Under the pieces are notes generated by a model. It was not told the DNA's origin and did not search any database. It worked only from the letters and a program-made list of their open reading frames with translations. Positions 16,841 to 25,399 of a stretch of 26,457 nt of DNA are shown here, in pieces (the stretch's first letter is position 1; every line of letters begins with the position of its first letter). The stretch lies in the NCBI GenBank assembly GCA_021372535.1, contig JAJFUH010000087.1, positions 1 to 26,457 of the forward strand, read 5' to 3'. Source of the stretch: a bacterium. Its GTDB lineage: Bacteria > Latescibacterota > Latescibacteria > Latescibacterales > Latescibacteraceae. The position numbers and the translations under genes were made by a program.

Positions 16841-16891
16841 GATGCCGAAACAAGTTCGGCATGACCGTCATCCTGAATTCGTTTCAGCATC
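16841..16891. repeat. Inverted pair of 25-bp hairpin repeats
   Basis: Bases 16841-16865 and the reverse complement of 16867-16891 agree at about 19 of 25 positions, sharing GATGC-GAAAC and ATGAC blocks, with one base between. The left unit is itself a hairpin, ATGCCGAA/TTCGGCAT with loop ACAAG. The type (GTCATCCTGAA...TTCAGCATC) is a widespread bacterial intergenic repeat. Confidence 0.6.
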
Positions 16892-16980
16892 TTATCGCTT
16901 ATAACATGCGCAACTATTTATATCACCATGTATATATGCGGAATAATCAATAACCAGCTTTGAAATTACTCCACTGTGTC

Positions 16981-18411
16981 CTACCGGCGTTCGCTTTCGG
17001 GGATACGTACCACCATGAGCGCGGGATTGCCGTAAAACGGCTCGATCCGTGGCTTGAAAGCGCCGTTGAAATTGATCACGAGAGTACTCCCGTCCTCTGA
17101 GATCGCAAGGCCGTGCGCTCCGCCGTTGTAAAAGCCGTACTTCTCGAAGTAGTAATCCGCGGTGAAAGCGATGACCTTTCTACGGCGCGTTTCCGTATTG
17201 AACTGTACGACGGGCTGGTAATAGGAATAGGTCTGGACGAGATTCGGCACATAATAGATGAATTTTTCGTCCTCGCTCATGACGATCCGCGGCGCGTAGG
17301 TCTGATCGATCCAGAGATGAGTGACAACCTCGGTCTGACGGGTGTCGGGCCAGAACTTGTAGAGCGTACCGTTCTGGCTGTTCACCCAGAAAGAGCCGTC
17401 CTTCGACCGTTTGTGCGAATGAGCGCGCATGACGCTGTTTTTGCCCGCGTTACGGCCGAGGTCTTTCGGTGTCGTCTCCTTGTACTTCACAAACTCGTTT
17501 GTCGACGGATTGAAGCTGATGAAGTTGTACGGCGAGTCCTCCGAAGCGCACCAGAATAATCCCGTTTCGGGATCGAGCATGGTACAGCGAAGTCCCCAGT
17601 GGATGCCCGACGGCGGGTAGCCCGCATATGTTATGCGCTTTTCGATGACATTGTAATTGAGAATCTCGCCGCGGAAACCGACAGCGAAAAAGTTACCGCG
17701 CTCGGGATCGAGACGGTAGTAGGGCCAGCCGGATTTCGGCATGGGGATGCCCATGTCCTGCGCGCGGCCTGTGTATGTGTCGTACCGGACAAGATGACTT
17801 CCCGGCCAGAGCGCGTACTGTTCCTCGGTCGGTTTCGGGTCGGGGTCCCAGTAGGTGAGAATCCACAGGGCGCCGTCCGGCATGACTCCCATGTCGCCGT
17901 GGATTTTGCTGTCGCCGACGCCGCGTTTGTCCCATCCGCAGAGTGCGGCGAAATCGAGCACCCGCCTGTAATCGTGCGCAACCGGATCGTATTCCCACAT
18001 GTAGACGTGCGAATCGGCGCCGCGGTGGTCGCCTTCGCAGAAATAGAACCGTCCGTTCGGAGCGCGGGTGACGCCAGCCCAGTTCGACCAGAGGCTCTTG
18101 TTGTCCTCGGGGAAATACATGGGATCGATACCGCGCACGGGAGCGAATTCGATTGTCGGCGGTGCCTGCGCGATATCGACACCGGCAAGCCACTCGGGTT
18201 TCATGTCTTTCGGCGGGCGAATGAAGCTTTTACTCGTATCCTCCGCCATTCCGGCCTGCTTGTACAGTCCTTTTTTATCATACTGTTCGTTCCATTTTTT
18301 CCGCTGTTCCTCGGTCACCTTCTCCCAGTTTTCTCCGGTGATGATGCGCGGCAGGATGAGAACGCCGCATACACAAAAACAGGCAAACATGTACGAATAA
18401 CGTGAATTCAT
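16981..18411 (-). CDS. Secreted beta-propeller-like protein (paralog B)
   Basis: A 476-residue protein with an N-terminal signal sequence (hydrophobic MFACFCVCGVLILPRII, cleavage near residue 26). AAGGAG lies 7 nt ahead of the ATG. After a conserved opening (TEEQRKKWNEQYDKKGL and DIAQAPPTIEFAPVRG) come repeated strand-turn blocks typical of a beta-propeller: NGRFYFCEGDHRG, MPDGALWILTYWDPD, LVRYDTYTGRAQDMGIPMP, TMLDPETGLFWCASED, DGSFWVNSQNGTLYKFWPD and GLAISEDGSTLVINFNG. The style recalls NHL/Vgb-type propellers, but no named family is recognised and no catalytic residue can be assigned. It is a close paralog of the gene at 19625-21043 and is the last gene of a three-gene operon, 22 bp after the SGNH-like gene. 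It has no type IX sorting tail of its own. Function unknown; carbohydrate or lactone chemistry, or binding, are only possibilities. Confidence 0.85.
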   Translation of the reverse strand: MNSRYSYMFACFCVCGVLILPRIITGENWEKVTEEQRKKWNEQYDKKGLYKQAGMAEDTSKSFIRPPKDMKPEWLAGVDIAQAPPTIEFAPVRGIDPMYFPEDNKSLWSNWAGVTRAPNGRFYFCEGDHRGADSHVYMWEYDPVAHDYRRVLDFAALCGWDKRGVGDSKIHGDMGVMPDGALWILTYWDPDPKPTEEQYALWPGSHLVRYDTYTGRAQDMGIPMPKSGWPYYRLDPERGNFFAVGFRGEILNYNVIEKRITYAGYPPSGIHWGLRCTMLDPETGLFWCASEDSPYNFISFNPSTNEFVKYKETTPKDLGRNAGKNSVMRAHSHKRSKDGSFWVNSQNGTLYKFWPDTRQTEVVTHLWIDQTYAPRIVMSEDEKFIYYVPNLVQTYSYYQPVVQFNTETRRRKVIAFTADYYFEKYGFYNGGAHGLAISEDGSTLVINFNGAFKPRIEPFYGNPALMVVRIPESERR

Positions 18412-18433
18412 GAGAATGCTCCTTGAAGCAGGC

Positions 18434-19603
18434 TTATTTTACATACATCATGGCTTTCGTTTCCTCTGCCGCGCCGTGTCCCATGAGCCGGTACAGGTAA
18501 ACACCGCTCGTGACCGGTCTGCCGTGATCGTCCGAGCCATCCCAAATGACAGTGTGCATACCCCGTGAGAGAGCGCCGCTCACAAGCGCTTTGACCTTCT
18601 GCCCGGCGCAGTTGTAGAGAACAAGCTCACCGTCAAACGGTTCGTTGACCGTGTAGATAATGGTCGTCGATGCATTGAACGGATTGGGGAAATTCTGGCC
18701 GAGCGAGAACGCATGTACGGCATCGGAACGCTCCCTGACCCCGGCGGGAGTATCCTGCCACCCGGCAAGCCGCGCCCAGAGCCACCAGGCGGCGTACGCC
18801 TTCCGGTTTGCATTCAGGGGTTGGGTGTGTGCTGCATCGCAGGAATACCATTCTCCCGGATGGGCATTCTGCCATTCGATCGCCCAGTTGCCGTCCTGAG
18901 AACCGTTACCGTCCGTATCGTAATCGCAGTTGTCGTTCGGGATTTTATCCCCGAACCAGGTTCCGTCGGGATCATATGATTCGATATCGTTGAAATCATA
19001 GAGGATTTTATTGTTCTCCCTGCAGTACCGGCGTATCTGTTCGTTCCGTTTGTGGAGGTCACCGTTAAGCCCTGACCCGTCGAGGTGTCCGGTCATGTAC
19101 ACGAAACGGACACCGGGATAGTCCTTTTCGAGGCCGCTCATGAGTGTGAGGTAGGTGGTAATGTCTGACTCGCTTGCCCAGCTCACCTGACCGCACCATG
19201 ACCAGATGACGACATTGATATCCGTATGATCTTTCAAATAGTTGCGGGTTGCTTTTTCCCATGAGGTTCTGTCGGGATTGCCGAGGTCCTCCGCGCCGGA
19301 GAACGGGGTGTCGCGCAGATCGAGAGCGCCCGTTTTCCCCCCGGCGTTGAATGCATAAAGCTGACCTTTGAAGCCGACGAGCCCCGTCATACCGGTTACG
19401 AGCTGGCTGCCGTGGGATGTGTGACCGTACGCGATATGGAGCTCGGATTTTGCCTTATCGATGTACTCACGGGGAATCTGTGCGAGATCGGTTGCGGTGT
19501 GATCGATGATCAGCGGAGCGGAAGAATCCCATGAAAAACTGTTCCCCGCGATAAGCATGGTAAAAAAGAAAATCGTTAGTACCCTGAAAAATCTGTTGTT
19601 CAT
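18434..19603 (-). CDS. Secreted SGNH-like protein with type IX sorting domain
   Basis: A 389-residue exported protein. GAGG lies 9 nt ahead of the ATG. The signal peptide ends near residue 24 (GNSFS). The body (about 30-285) carries GHTSHGSQ (61-67, possible nucleophile Ser63), IWSWCGQ near 133-139 and DAAH (Asp256 to His259) before AYAAWWLWARLAGW. This pattern resembles the first, middle and last blocks of SGNH hydrolases, in a divergent form; no named family is recognised. DxDxDGNGxxD at 227-237 looks like a calcium loop. Residues 299-389 form a type A Por/type IX C-terminal sorting domain: FSLGQNFPNPFNASTTI, the GQKVKAL turn, WDGSDDHGRPVTSGVYLYR and a final MYVK. The protein is thus predicted to reach the cell surface or be released. 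It lies between the two propeller paralogs, with gaps of only 21-22 bp. Confidence 0.85.
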   Translation of the reverse strand: MNNRFFRVLTIFFFTMLIAGNSFSWDSSAPLIIDHTATDLAQIPREYIDKAKSELHIAYGHTSHGSQLVTGMTGLVGFKGQLYAFNAGGKTGALDLRDTPFSGAEDLGNPDRTSWEKATRNYLKDHTDINVVIWSWCGQVSWASESDITTYLTLMSGLEKDYPGVRFVYMTGHLDGSGLNGDLHKRNEQIRRYCRENNKILYDFNDIESYDPDGTWFGDKIPNDNCDYDTDGNGSQDGNWAIEWQNAHPGEWYSCDAAHTQPLNANRKAYAAWWLWARLAGWQDTPAGVRERSDAVHAFSLGQNFPNPFNASTTIIYTVNEPFDGELVLYNCAGQKVKALVSGALSRGMHTVIWDGSDDHGRPVTSGVYLYRLMGHGAAEETKAMMYVK

Positions 19604-19624
19604 TCTTTGTTTCCTCTTTCTGAA

Positions 19625-21043
19625 TTAGTGTCGTTCGCTCTCGGGAATATGGAGGACAACGAGCGATGGTGTATCCTGCCACCCGATGTCGCGCGGCATG
19701 AACGAGCCGTTGAACACCATGACAAATGTGCTTCCGTCATGGGAAAGCGCCGAGCCGTGCATGCTCCCGAAAGTATACCCGTACGTATCGAAATAGTAAT
19801 CGGCGATGAACGCGAGCACCTTGCGGCGGTGTGTTTTTGTGTCGAACTGAATGATGGGCTTGTAATGGTATTCCGTGCGTTTTGTGTTTGCCACATAGTA
19901 GATATACCGGTCGTCCCCACTCAGCGAAATTCTCGGAACATAAGTATAGTCTGCCCAGAGACCGGTCACGACTTCGGTGCGGACTTCGTCCGGCCAGAAC
20001 TTGTAGAGCGTGCCGTTGGTGCTGTTCACCCAGAGGAATCCCTCACGGGTCCGGCGCTCCGAGTGGGCGCGTATGACGCTCGTTTTACCGGCGTTGCGGC
20101 CGAGGTCTTCGGGTACTGTCTGCCCGTATTTCGTAAAGACGTTCGTTGAGGGATCGAAGCTCACGAAGTTATGCGGCGGTTCCGGTGTGCAGCTCCAGAA
20201 CATGCCGGTGTCGGGATCGAGCATCATGCACCGTACCCACCAGGTTATGCCCTCCGGCGGGAAGCCCGCATAGGTCACCCTCCGCTCCTTCACGCTGTAG
20301 TTGAGGATTTCGCCGCGGAATCCGACCGCGCAGAGATTCCCGCGCTCAGGATCGAGCGTGTAGTACGGCCATCCAGCCTTGGGCATCGGAATGCCCATGT
20401 CCTCGGCCTTGCCGGTGAACATGTCGTACCGGACAAGGTGACTTCCGGGCCATTTCCGGTAATCCTCGTCGGTCGACCATGTCATCGGGTCCCAGTACGT
20501 GAGAATCCAGAGGCTGCCGTCCGGCATCGCACCCATTTCGCCGTGCATCTTGCCGTCACCGACGCCGCGGATATCCCATCCGCAGAGCCTGCCGAAATCG
20601 ATGATGAGCAAGTAGTTGCGGGTGACCGGGTCGTATTCGAATGCAAAACAGTTGCCGTCGCGTCCCCTGTGGTCGCCGACAACGAAGTAAAAACGGCCGT
20701 TCGGCGCCTGAACCACATCGCCGAAATCCGACCAGTAACCGTACGTGTTGTTGGGGAAATAGAGCGGTTTCATACCGCGTACCGGCGCGAATCCGATGGT
20801 CGGCGGGGTCTGAGCGATATCGACATCGCCCATCCATGCGCTGTCCATGTCGGCGGGCACACGGATGAACTGTTCCGAAGTGTCGGTGACCATCCCCGCG
20901 GCGTGCAGGAGTCCCTTTTTATCGTATTCGAGGTTCCATGCCTTGCGCTGTTCCTCGGTGAATTCGTGCTCGGCCCCTGCGAGCAGAGGCATGAGAAACA
21001 GGAAAAGCGAAAATAATACCGGCAGAATTCCGTTTCGTATCAT
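19625..21043 (-). CDS. Secreted beta-propeller-like protein (paralog A)
   Basis: A 472-residue exported protein and first gene of the operon. ATG at 21043 has GGAG six nt ahead, so it is preferred to the TTG at 21049. The signal peptide (GILPVLFSLFLFLMPLLAGA) ends near residue 24. It shares with the paralog at 16981-18411 the opening TEEQRKAWNLEYDKKGLL and DIAQTPPTIGFAPVRG, and block after block of the propeller (NGRFYFVVGDHRG, MPDGSLWILTYWDP, WPGSHLVRYD, DMGIPMPKAGWPYY, DLGRNAGKTSVIRAHS, VNSTNGTLYKFWPDE, and the PESER ending). Identity is judged by eye at well over half, so the pair arose by duplication, but with the SGNH-like gene now between them. Conserved acidic and aromatic residues in the loops suggest a binding surface or metal site, not assignable here. 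No sorting tail. Function unknown. Confidence 0.85.
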   Translation of the reverse strand: MIRNGILPVLFSLFLFLMPLLAGAEHEFTEEQRKAWNLEYDKKGLLHAAGMVTDTSEQFIRVPADMDSAWMGDVDIAQTPPTIGFAPVRGMKPLYFPNNTYGYWSDFGDVVQAPNGRFYFVVGDHRGRDGNCFAFEYDPVTRNYLLIIDFGRLCGWDIRGVGDGKMHGEMGAMPDGSLWILTYWDPMTWSTDEDYRKWPGSHLVRYDMFTGKAEDMGIPMPKAGWPYYTLDPERGNLCAVGFRGEILNYSVKERRVTYAGFPPEGITWWVRCMMLDPDTGMFWSCTPEPPHNFVSFDPSTNVFTKYGQTVPEDLGRNAGKTSVIRAHSERRTREGFLWVNSTNGTLYKFWPDEVRTEVVTGLWADYTYVPRISLSGDDRYIYYVANTKRTEYHYKPIIQFDTKTHRRKVLAFIADYYFDTYGYTFGSMHGSALSHDGSTFVMVFNGSFMPRDIGWQDTPSLVVLHIPESERH

Positions 21044-21689
21044 GTACAACTCCGGGTTTATCGTGCGGAAAATCTTTGATTAACCTGTATCAGAATAGTA
21101 TTCGAGCGGGCAGCTTTGCCGAGAATATTCTGAACCGAATACCATAATATAAAACCTTGAACCGGAAAACACCATTGATTCCCATAAGATTCACCGTTTC
21201 CCGCATTTTACGGGCTGATGGTGGATGTATACGCTGAATTTTTCAGACGGTTCTTCTGTATATCCTGATACAACAGGGGAATTGTCCGGTTACCCTGTAA
21301 CCTTTTCCGGAAAAATCGGTTATCAGAAATGAATATCGTTGTCAGCCCCGATTATTCATAAGCAATTGCACCACGAGAGACGGAGACACGGAGAAAGGCC
21401 ATAGTAACCCGAATTATTCAAAAAAGTATAAGAACGTGGATTTTTAAGGATCTGTTTTTTTTCATTCACCACGTTGAATATAAACGATTGATAATTACTA
21501 ACGATCATATAAATAATCATTTATACTTTGTGTCCCTGTGGTTCATTTCGTTCAGGAATAATCAGGATTTGCTGAACAGCCAAAAAAAATATCAAACTAT
21601 TTTTACGGTGGGTGGAATTTTTTCATTGAAAGTCTCGTCAAATTGTATAAACGAATAAAAGTGAACAAAATTTTTAGCAGGAGGCTCTT
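21044..21689. other. 646-bp divergent gap between propeller operon and ABC operon
   Basis: No gene was found. It should hold the promoters of both flanking operons, which are divergent, but none could be fixed with confidence (TTGAAA at 21626-21631 and TATAAA at 21646-21651 are only 14 bp apart). The middle contains the CACCACGAG/CTGTGGT repeat pair at 21369-21542, and the sequence from about 21420 on is AT-rich. Confidence 0.5.
21369..21542. repeat. Imperfect inverted pair of CACCACGAG...GACACGGAG type
   Basis: The left arm at 21369-21398 contains ACCACGAGAGACGGAGACA followed by CGGAGAAAGG; the right arm at 21526-21542 is CTTTGTGTCCCTGTGGT, an imperfect reverse complement. The spacer is AT-rich. 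A related right-arm sequence, GAGTGTCTTTGTGGTTAA, lies alone at 6163-6180. This is a common type of dispersed intergenic repeat in environmental genomes; the limits are approximate. Confidence 0.45.
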
Positions 21690-22763
21690 TTGAAAAAGAT
21701 AATTATCGGTGTTCTTGTACTCGTGGTGGCCGCAGCGGGTGTATTTTTCTATTTTCGCGTAAAATCCAAAAAAAAACACGTACAATATACAGAAGTCGCC
21801 GCAGTACGCGGAGATTTGACCGAAAAGGCTCTGGCGGTCGGGAAAATTGATCCTGATCACGAGATTGTCATCAAGTCACAGGTCTCGGGAATTGTGGAGA
21901 AAGTACATCGCGAGGTCGGCGAAGAGGTAAAAAAGGGAGAGCCGCTCATGGTGGTCAAACCCGAGCCGACGCCTCTCGAACGTGCCGAAGCCCGCCGTCA
22001 ATTCGAGCTTGCGGAATTGAACAGAAAATATATGGATAACGAGCTGCAAAGAGCTTCGAAACTCTATGAGAGCAAATATATTCCCGGAAAAGATTATGAA
22101 GATGCCCAGAGAAACATGCAGGAATCCGAAGTTCGGGAAAAGCAGGCTAAAGAAAGACTCGAGCTTCTGGAAAAAGGCAGCTCGAAAATCGGCGACATAC
22201 TTGTCGAATCGGTTATCCGCGCCCCTACGGACGGTATGATTCTCGAACGTCTGGTGAATGTCGGCGACCCCGTGGTGCCGCTTACATCGTACCAGCCAGG
22301 TACGGAACTCATGAGGCTCGCCAGTATGGACGATCTCATATTTGTCGGCACTGTCGATGAAATCGATGTGGGTAAAATCTCGGCGGGTATGAAAGCGATC
22401 ATCCATATCGGCGCCGTAGCATCGAGCGCCCTCGACGGCGAGCTCATCTTCATCAGTCCAAAGAGCAGATTGAAGGACAATGTGGTTGTATTCGATATAA
22501 AGATACGGATTCTGGACAGCAAAGGAGTGAAGTTGCGCGCCGGATACTCAGCGAGCGCCGATTTGATCATTACCGAGAAAAAGGGTGTCCTGTATATTCC
22601 CGAGCGTCTCGTTGAATTCAAGGGTGATTCGACATTCGTGTCGCTCAAGGCCGCCGATGCGGACAGCCTTGTCAAACGGCCGGTCAAGCTTGGTTTTTCC
22701 GATGGTTTATCGGTGGAGATTACCGAGGGTCTGTCAGAGGGTGAAAAGGTCGCTGAAAAATAG
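21690..22763 (+). CDS. HlyD/MacA-type periplasmic adaptor of an ABC efflux system
   Basis: A 357-residue membrane-fusion protein that would link inner-membrane permeases to an outer-membrane channel. The start is a TTG with GGAGG at 21680-21684 and a 5-nt spacer; no ATG fits. One N-terminal membrane anchor (about 3-23, IIIGVLVLVVAAAGVFFYF). Then the first half of a lipoyl/barrel-sandwich domain (VAAVRGDLTEKALAVGKID, VSGIVEKVHREVGEEVKKG), a helical hairpin at about 90-165 rich in Glu, Arg and Lys, the second lipoyl half (SVIRAPTDGMILERLVNVGDPV), a beta-barrel domain (MDDLIFVGTVDEIDVGKI) and a membrane-proximal end (GLSEGEKVAEK). It is the first of four genes; the permease gene follows after 24 bp. 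No outer-membrane TolC-type gene is in view. Confidence 0.92.
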   Translation: MKKIIIGVLVLVVAAAGVFFYFRVKSKKKHVQYTEVAAVRGDLTEKALAVGKIDPDHEIVIKSQVSGIVEKVHREVGEEVKKGEPLMVVKPEPTPLERAEARRQFELAELNRKYMDNELQRASKLYESKYIPGKDYEDAQRNMQESEVREKQAKERLELLEKGSSKIGDILVESVIRAPTDGMILERLVNVGDPVVPLTSYQPGTELMRLASMDDLIFVGTVDEIDVGKISAGMKAIIHIGAVASSALDGELIFISPKSRLKDNVVVFDIKIRILDSKGVKLRAGYSASADLIITEKKGVLYIPERLVEFKGDSTFVSLKAADADSLVKRPVKLGFSDGLSVEITEGLSEGEKVAEK

Positions 22764-22787
22764 TCCGCAGCAGAACGGGGATTCGTA

Positions 22788-24035
22788 ATGTTTGATTATT
22801 GTATAAAAATGGTTTTTCAGTTTATCGACGACATGCGTAAACAGAAGCTCCGCTGTTTTCTGACCATGTCGGGTATAACATGGGGAACGATGTCGGTTGT
22901 TCTGCTCCTGACATTCGGCGAATCTTTCCGGATGGCATCTCTGAAAAACATGAGCGGCATGGGTAACAATATCGTCATCCTCGGCGGGGGAAGAACATCG
23001 CAGCCGTTTTCCGGCATGCCGTCGGGACGGTATATCCGGCTTCGTGAGGAAACGGTCAATCTTCTGCGGCTGCATATCCCTAAAATCGGGTACATGTCGC
23101 CGGAAAACGAACAGTGGGTAAATCTCGCTATAGACCATGAACGACAGAGTAAACGGTGCGTCGGTGTCTATCCTGAGTATGGCATAATCCGTAATCTTCC
23201 CCCGCAAAAGGGCGGCAGATTCATCAACCGGATCGATATGGAGAACAGGCGACGGGTGATTTTCCTCGGTCTGAATGTCAAAGAAAAGTTCTTCGACAGT
23301 AAAACCGATCCGGTCGGCAAGACCATCATGGTCAACGGCATACCGTTTACGGTTGTCGGGGTTATGCAGAAAAAAATACAGAATTCGTCCTATATGTCTC
23401 AGGACACCGAAATCGTGTTCATTCCATACTCAACATGCCGCGATGTGTTCGGCGCCAACTATGTGAACCGTATCATATTCAGAGCGCGGAACGATATGGA
23501 TACTCCCGGAATCAAAGACGATATATATGCCGTGCTCGGGAAAACGCTCGGTTTTTCGAAAGATGACAAGGATGCCATCTGGATGTGGGATACATCGGAA
23601 ATGACCCAGTTTGTCCAGTATTTTTTCATGGGATTCGAGATATTTCTGTTCCTCGGTGGATTGCTTACCCTCATTGTCGGGGGCATCGGCGTCGCCAACA
23701 TCATGTATGTGTCCATACGGGAGCGGCGGCGCGAGATCGGCATCAAGTCGGCGCTCGGAGCTACTCCTCGCCTGATTCTTATGCAGTTCATGATGGAATC
23801 GTTCATCATAATGCTGGTCGGCGGAGGTCTCGGTATTCTGGGTGCAGTGCTCATAGTGGCGCTTTTCAATGCTCCGGCGCTGGGGGCCATACAGACCGTT
23901 CTCGGCAAACCGGTCATCAATATGAACATATCGCTGATTACGGCGGCGATACTTGCCCTGATCGGTTTTGCCGCGGGCTGGTCTCCCGCGAAAAATGCGG
24001 CGGACATGGACCCGGTACGGGCGCTCGAATTCTGA
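22788..24035 (+). CDS. ABC transporter permease 1 (MacB/FtsX type)
   Basis: A 415-residue inner-membrane permease with the MacB fold. One membrane segment near the N-terminus (about 20-45, after the amphipathic MRKQKLRCFLTMSGITWGT), then a periplasmic MacB-PCD domain of about 220 residues (with VGKTIMVNGIPFTVVGVM), then three C-terminal segments at about 280-310, 335-365 and 380-405. The FtsX-type cytoplasmic loop REIGIKSALGATP and the end motif PAKNAADMDPVRALEF are both clear. There is no fused ATPase, unlike MacB proper, so it must use the ATPase at 25400. It lies between the adaptor and the second permease, from which it is separated by 94 bp. Confidence 0.92.
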   Translation: MFDYCIKMVFQFIDDMRKQKLRCFLTMSGITWGTMSVVLLLTFGESFRMASLKNMSGMGNNIVILGGGRTSQPFSGMPSGRYIRLREETVNLLRLHIPKIGYMSPENEQWVNLAIDHERQSKRCVGVYPEYGIIRNLPPQKGGRFINRIDMENRRRVIFLGLNVKEKFFDSKTDPVGKTIMVNGIPFTVVGVMQKKIQNSSYMSQDTEIVFIPYSTCRDVFGANYVNRIIFRARNDMDTPGIKDDIYAVLGKTLGFSKDDKDAIWMWDTSEMTQFVQYFFMGFEIFLFLGGLLTLIVGGIGVANIMYVSIRERRREIGIKSALGATPRLILMQFMMESFIIMLVGGGLGILGAVLIVALFNAPALGAIQTVLGKPVINMNISLITAAILALIGFAAGWSPAKNAADMDPVRALEF

Positions 24036-24129
24036 GGTATGATACATGTTCAATGAATTGATGATGTATAAAGTATTCCTGGATTATTGAAGTTTAAAAA
24101 ACCGTTAACCATTATCCGACGGATTGAAT

Positions 24130-25374
24130 ATGCATTTTTTCCTGTCATATATCTATGAATTGCGCCATCAGAAACTGCGCATGTTTCTGACTATCATGGC
24201 GGTGGCGTGGGGCATGGCCAATATCGCTCTCATGCTGTCCGTGGGCGAGGGACTCTATCGCATGATGTCTAAGGGGCTCATGGGTATGGGCGAAGGCGTC
24301 GTGGTTGAATGGCCCAATCAGACATCGGTGTCCTTTAACGGCTTTGGTCCCGGAAAACCGGTCCGTGTAACGGAGCAGGACGTCCATGAGGCGGAAAAAA
24401 TCACATCGCTCAAAAATATCAGCGCCGAATATTCCGGATGGTCGGTTCAGATGAAAGTTGCCGATAAAAACACATCGAAACAAGTCAGGGGTGTCTATCC
24501 CTGTTACGGCGGCATGCGCAACCTGAATCCCGAAGAAGGCGGACGGTTTCTCAACAGACTGGACGAAGACAGGAAACGGCGGGTGATATTCATCGGCAAC
24601 GAGGTGCGCGACCAGCTCTTTGGGAAAAACGCCGATTCTGTCGGGAAAACAGTATGGTTGAACGGCAGCCCCTTCACCGTGGTCGGTGTGATGCTGAAAA
24701 AATTCCAGACTTCGATGTACAGCGGAAGTGACGCCTGGGCAACGTTCATTCCCGCATCAACGTTCCGGACGCTTTTCAATCGCTCCTATGTCGATATCGT
24801 ACTTCTGGGGCCCACCTCGGCGCAAACATCGAAAACCGCTCAGGACGATTTCCGGAAGCTCATTGCCGCCCGCCACGGCTTCAGTCCCGATGACAAGGAG
24901 TTGTTTCATACATGGGACACCTTTGAAACACAGGACATGCAGACGAAAATATTCCGCGGACTCCAGCTTTTCCTTGGCATTATGGGCGGCCTGACACTTC
25001 TTATCGCCGGTATGGGGGTAGCGAATATCATGTATGTCACCGTCAAGGAGCGCACCCGTGAGATAGGCATTAAAATGGCAGTCGGGGCTCATCCCGCGCT
25101 CATTGTTTTTCAGTTTCTTGTCGAAGCGATAGTTACCGTCTCGGTCGGCGGTGTGCTCGGTGTGATGATGGCTCTCGGATTGATCCGTCTTTTCGGATTG
25201 ATACCGTTGCCTGACAGTTTTGTTTCCGTTACCGGGAGGCCGGAGCCGGTTTTCAGCAGTCTGATTGCGCTTATCTGTGTTACGGTGTTGAATATTGTCG
25301 GTCTTATAGCGGGAATTTTCCCGGCGCGGCGCGCATCGCTCGTCGATCCGGTTGATGCTCTCCGTCATGAATAA
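24130..25374 (+). CDS. ABC transporter permease 2 (MacB/FtsX type)
   Basis: A 414-residue permease, clearly related to permease 1 but well diverged. ATG at 24130 is chosen over a TTG at 24124; both have weak ribosome-binding sites. Same plan: an N-terminal segment after LRHQKLRMFLTIMAVAWG, a periplasmic domain with VGKTVWLNGSPFTVVGVM, then three C-terminal segments (from about 275). The loop REIGIKMAVGAHP and the end motif PARRASLVDPVDALR mark the FtsX family. The presence of two different permeases with one ATPase and one adaptor suggests a heterodimeric channel, as in LolC/LolE, rather than the homodimer of MacB. Both keep the shared GGRFLNR/GGRFINR block in the periplasmic domain. Confidence 0.92.
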   Translation: MHFFLSYIYELRHQKLRMFLTIMAVAWGMANIALMLSVGEGLYRMMSKGLMGMGEGVVVEWPNQTSVSFNGFGPGKPVRVTEQDVHEAEKITSLKNISAEYSGWSVQMKVADKNTSKQVRGVYPCYGGMRNLNPEEGGRFLNRLDEDRKRRVIFIGNEVRDQLFGKNADSVGKTVWLNGSPFTVVGVMLKKFQTSMYSGSDAWATFIPASTFRTLFNRSYVDIVLLGPTSAQTSKTAQDDFRKLIAARHGFSPDDKELFHTWDTFETQDMQTKIFRGLQLFLGIMGGLTLLIAGMGVANIMYVTVKERTREIGIKMAVGAHPALIVFQFLVEAIVTVSVGGVLGVMMALGLIRLFGLIPLPDSFVSVTGRPEPVFSSLIALICVTVLNIVGLIAGIFPARRASLVDPVDALRHE

Positions 25375-25399
25375 AAATGAATGAAAAAGGAGGATTATA

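Larger units (their letters stand above)
16658..16980. other. 323-bp convergent gap with two repeat elements
   Basis: Lies between the 3' ends of the ceramidase-like gene and the propeller operon. It holds the compound inverted repeat at 16727-16797 and a paired inverted repeat at 16841-16891, and nothing that looks coding. Confidence 0.55.

Noticed and set aside
17599-18405. Plus-strand frame opposite the second propeller gene, with a similar one at 20171-21016 opposite the first
   Set aside because: Both are antisense shadows. They resemble each other only because the genes beneath are paralogs; the minus-strand products have signal peptides and repeated propeller blocks.
21369-21542. Repeated CACCACGAG-like units as a possible CRISPR array
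   Set aside because: Only two imperfect arms in inverted orientation, no regular spacers and no cas genes.
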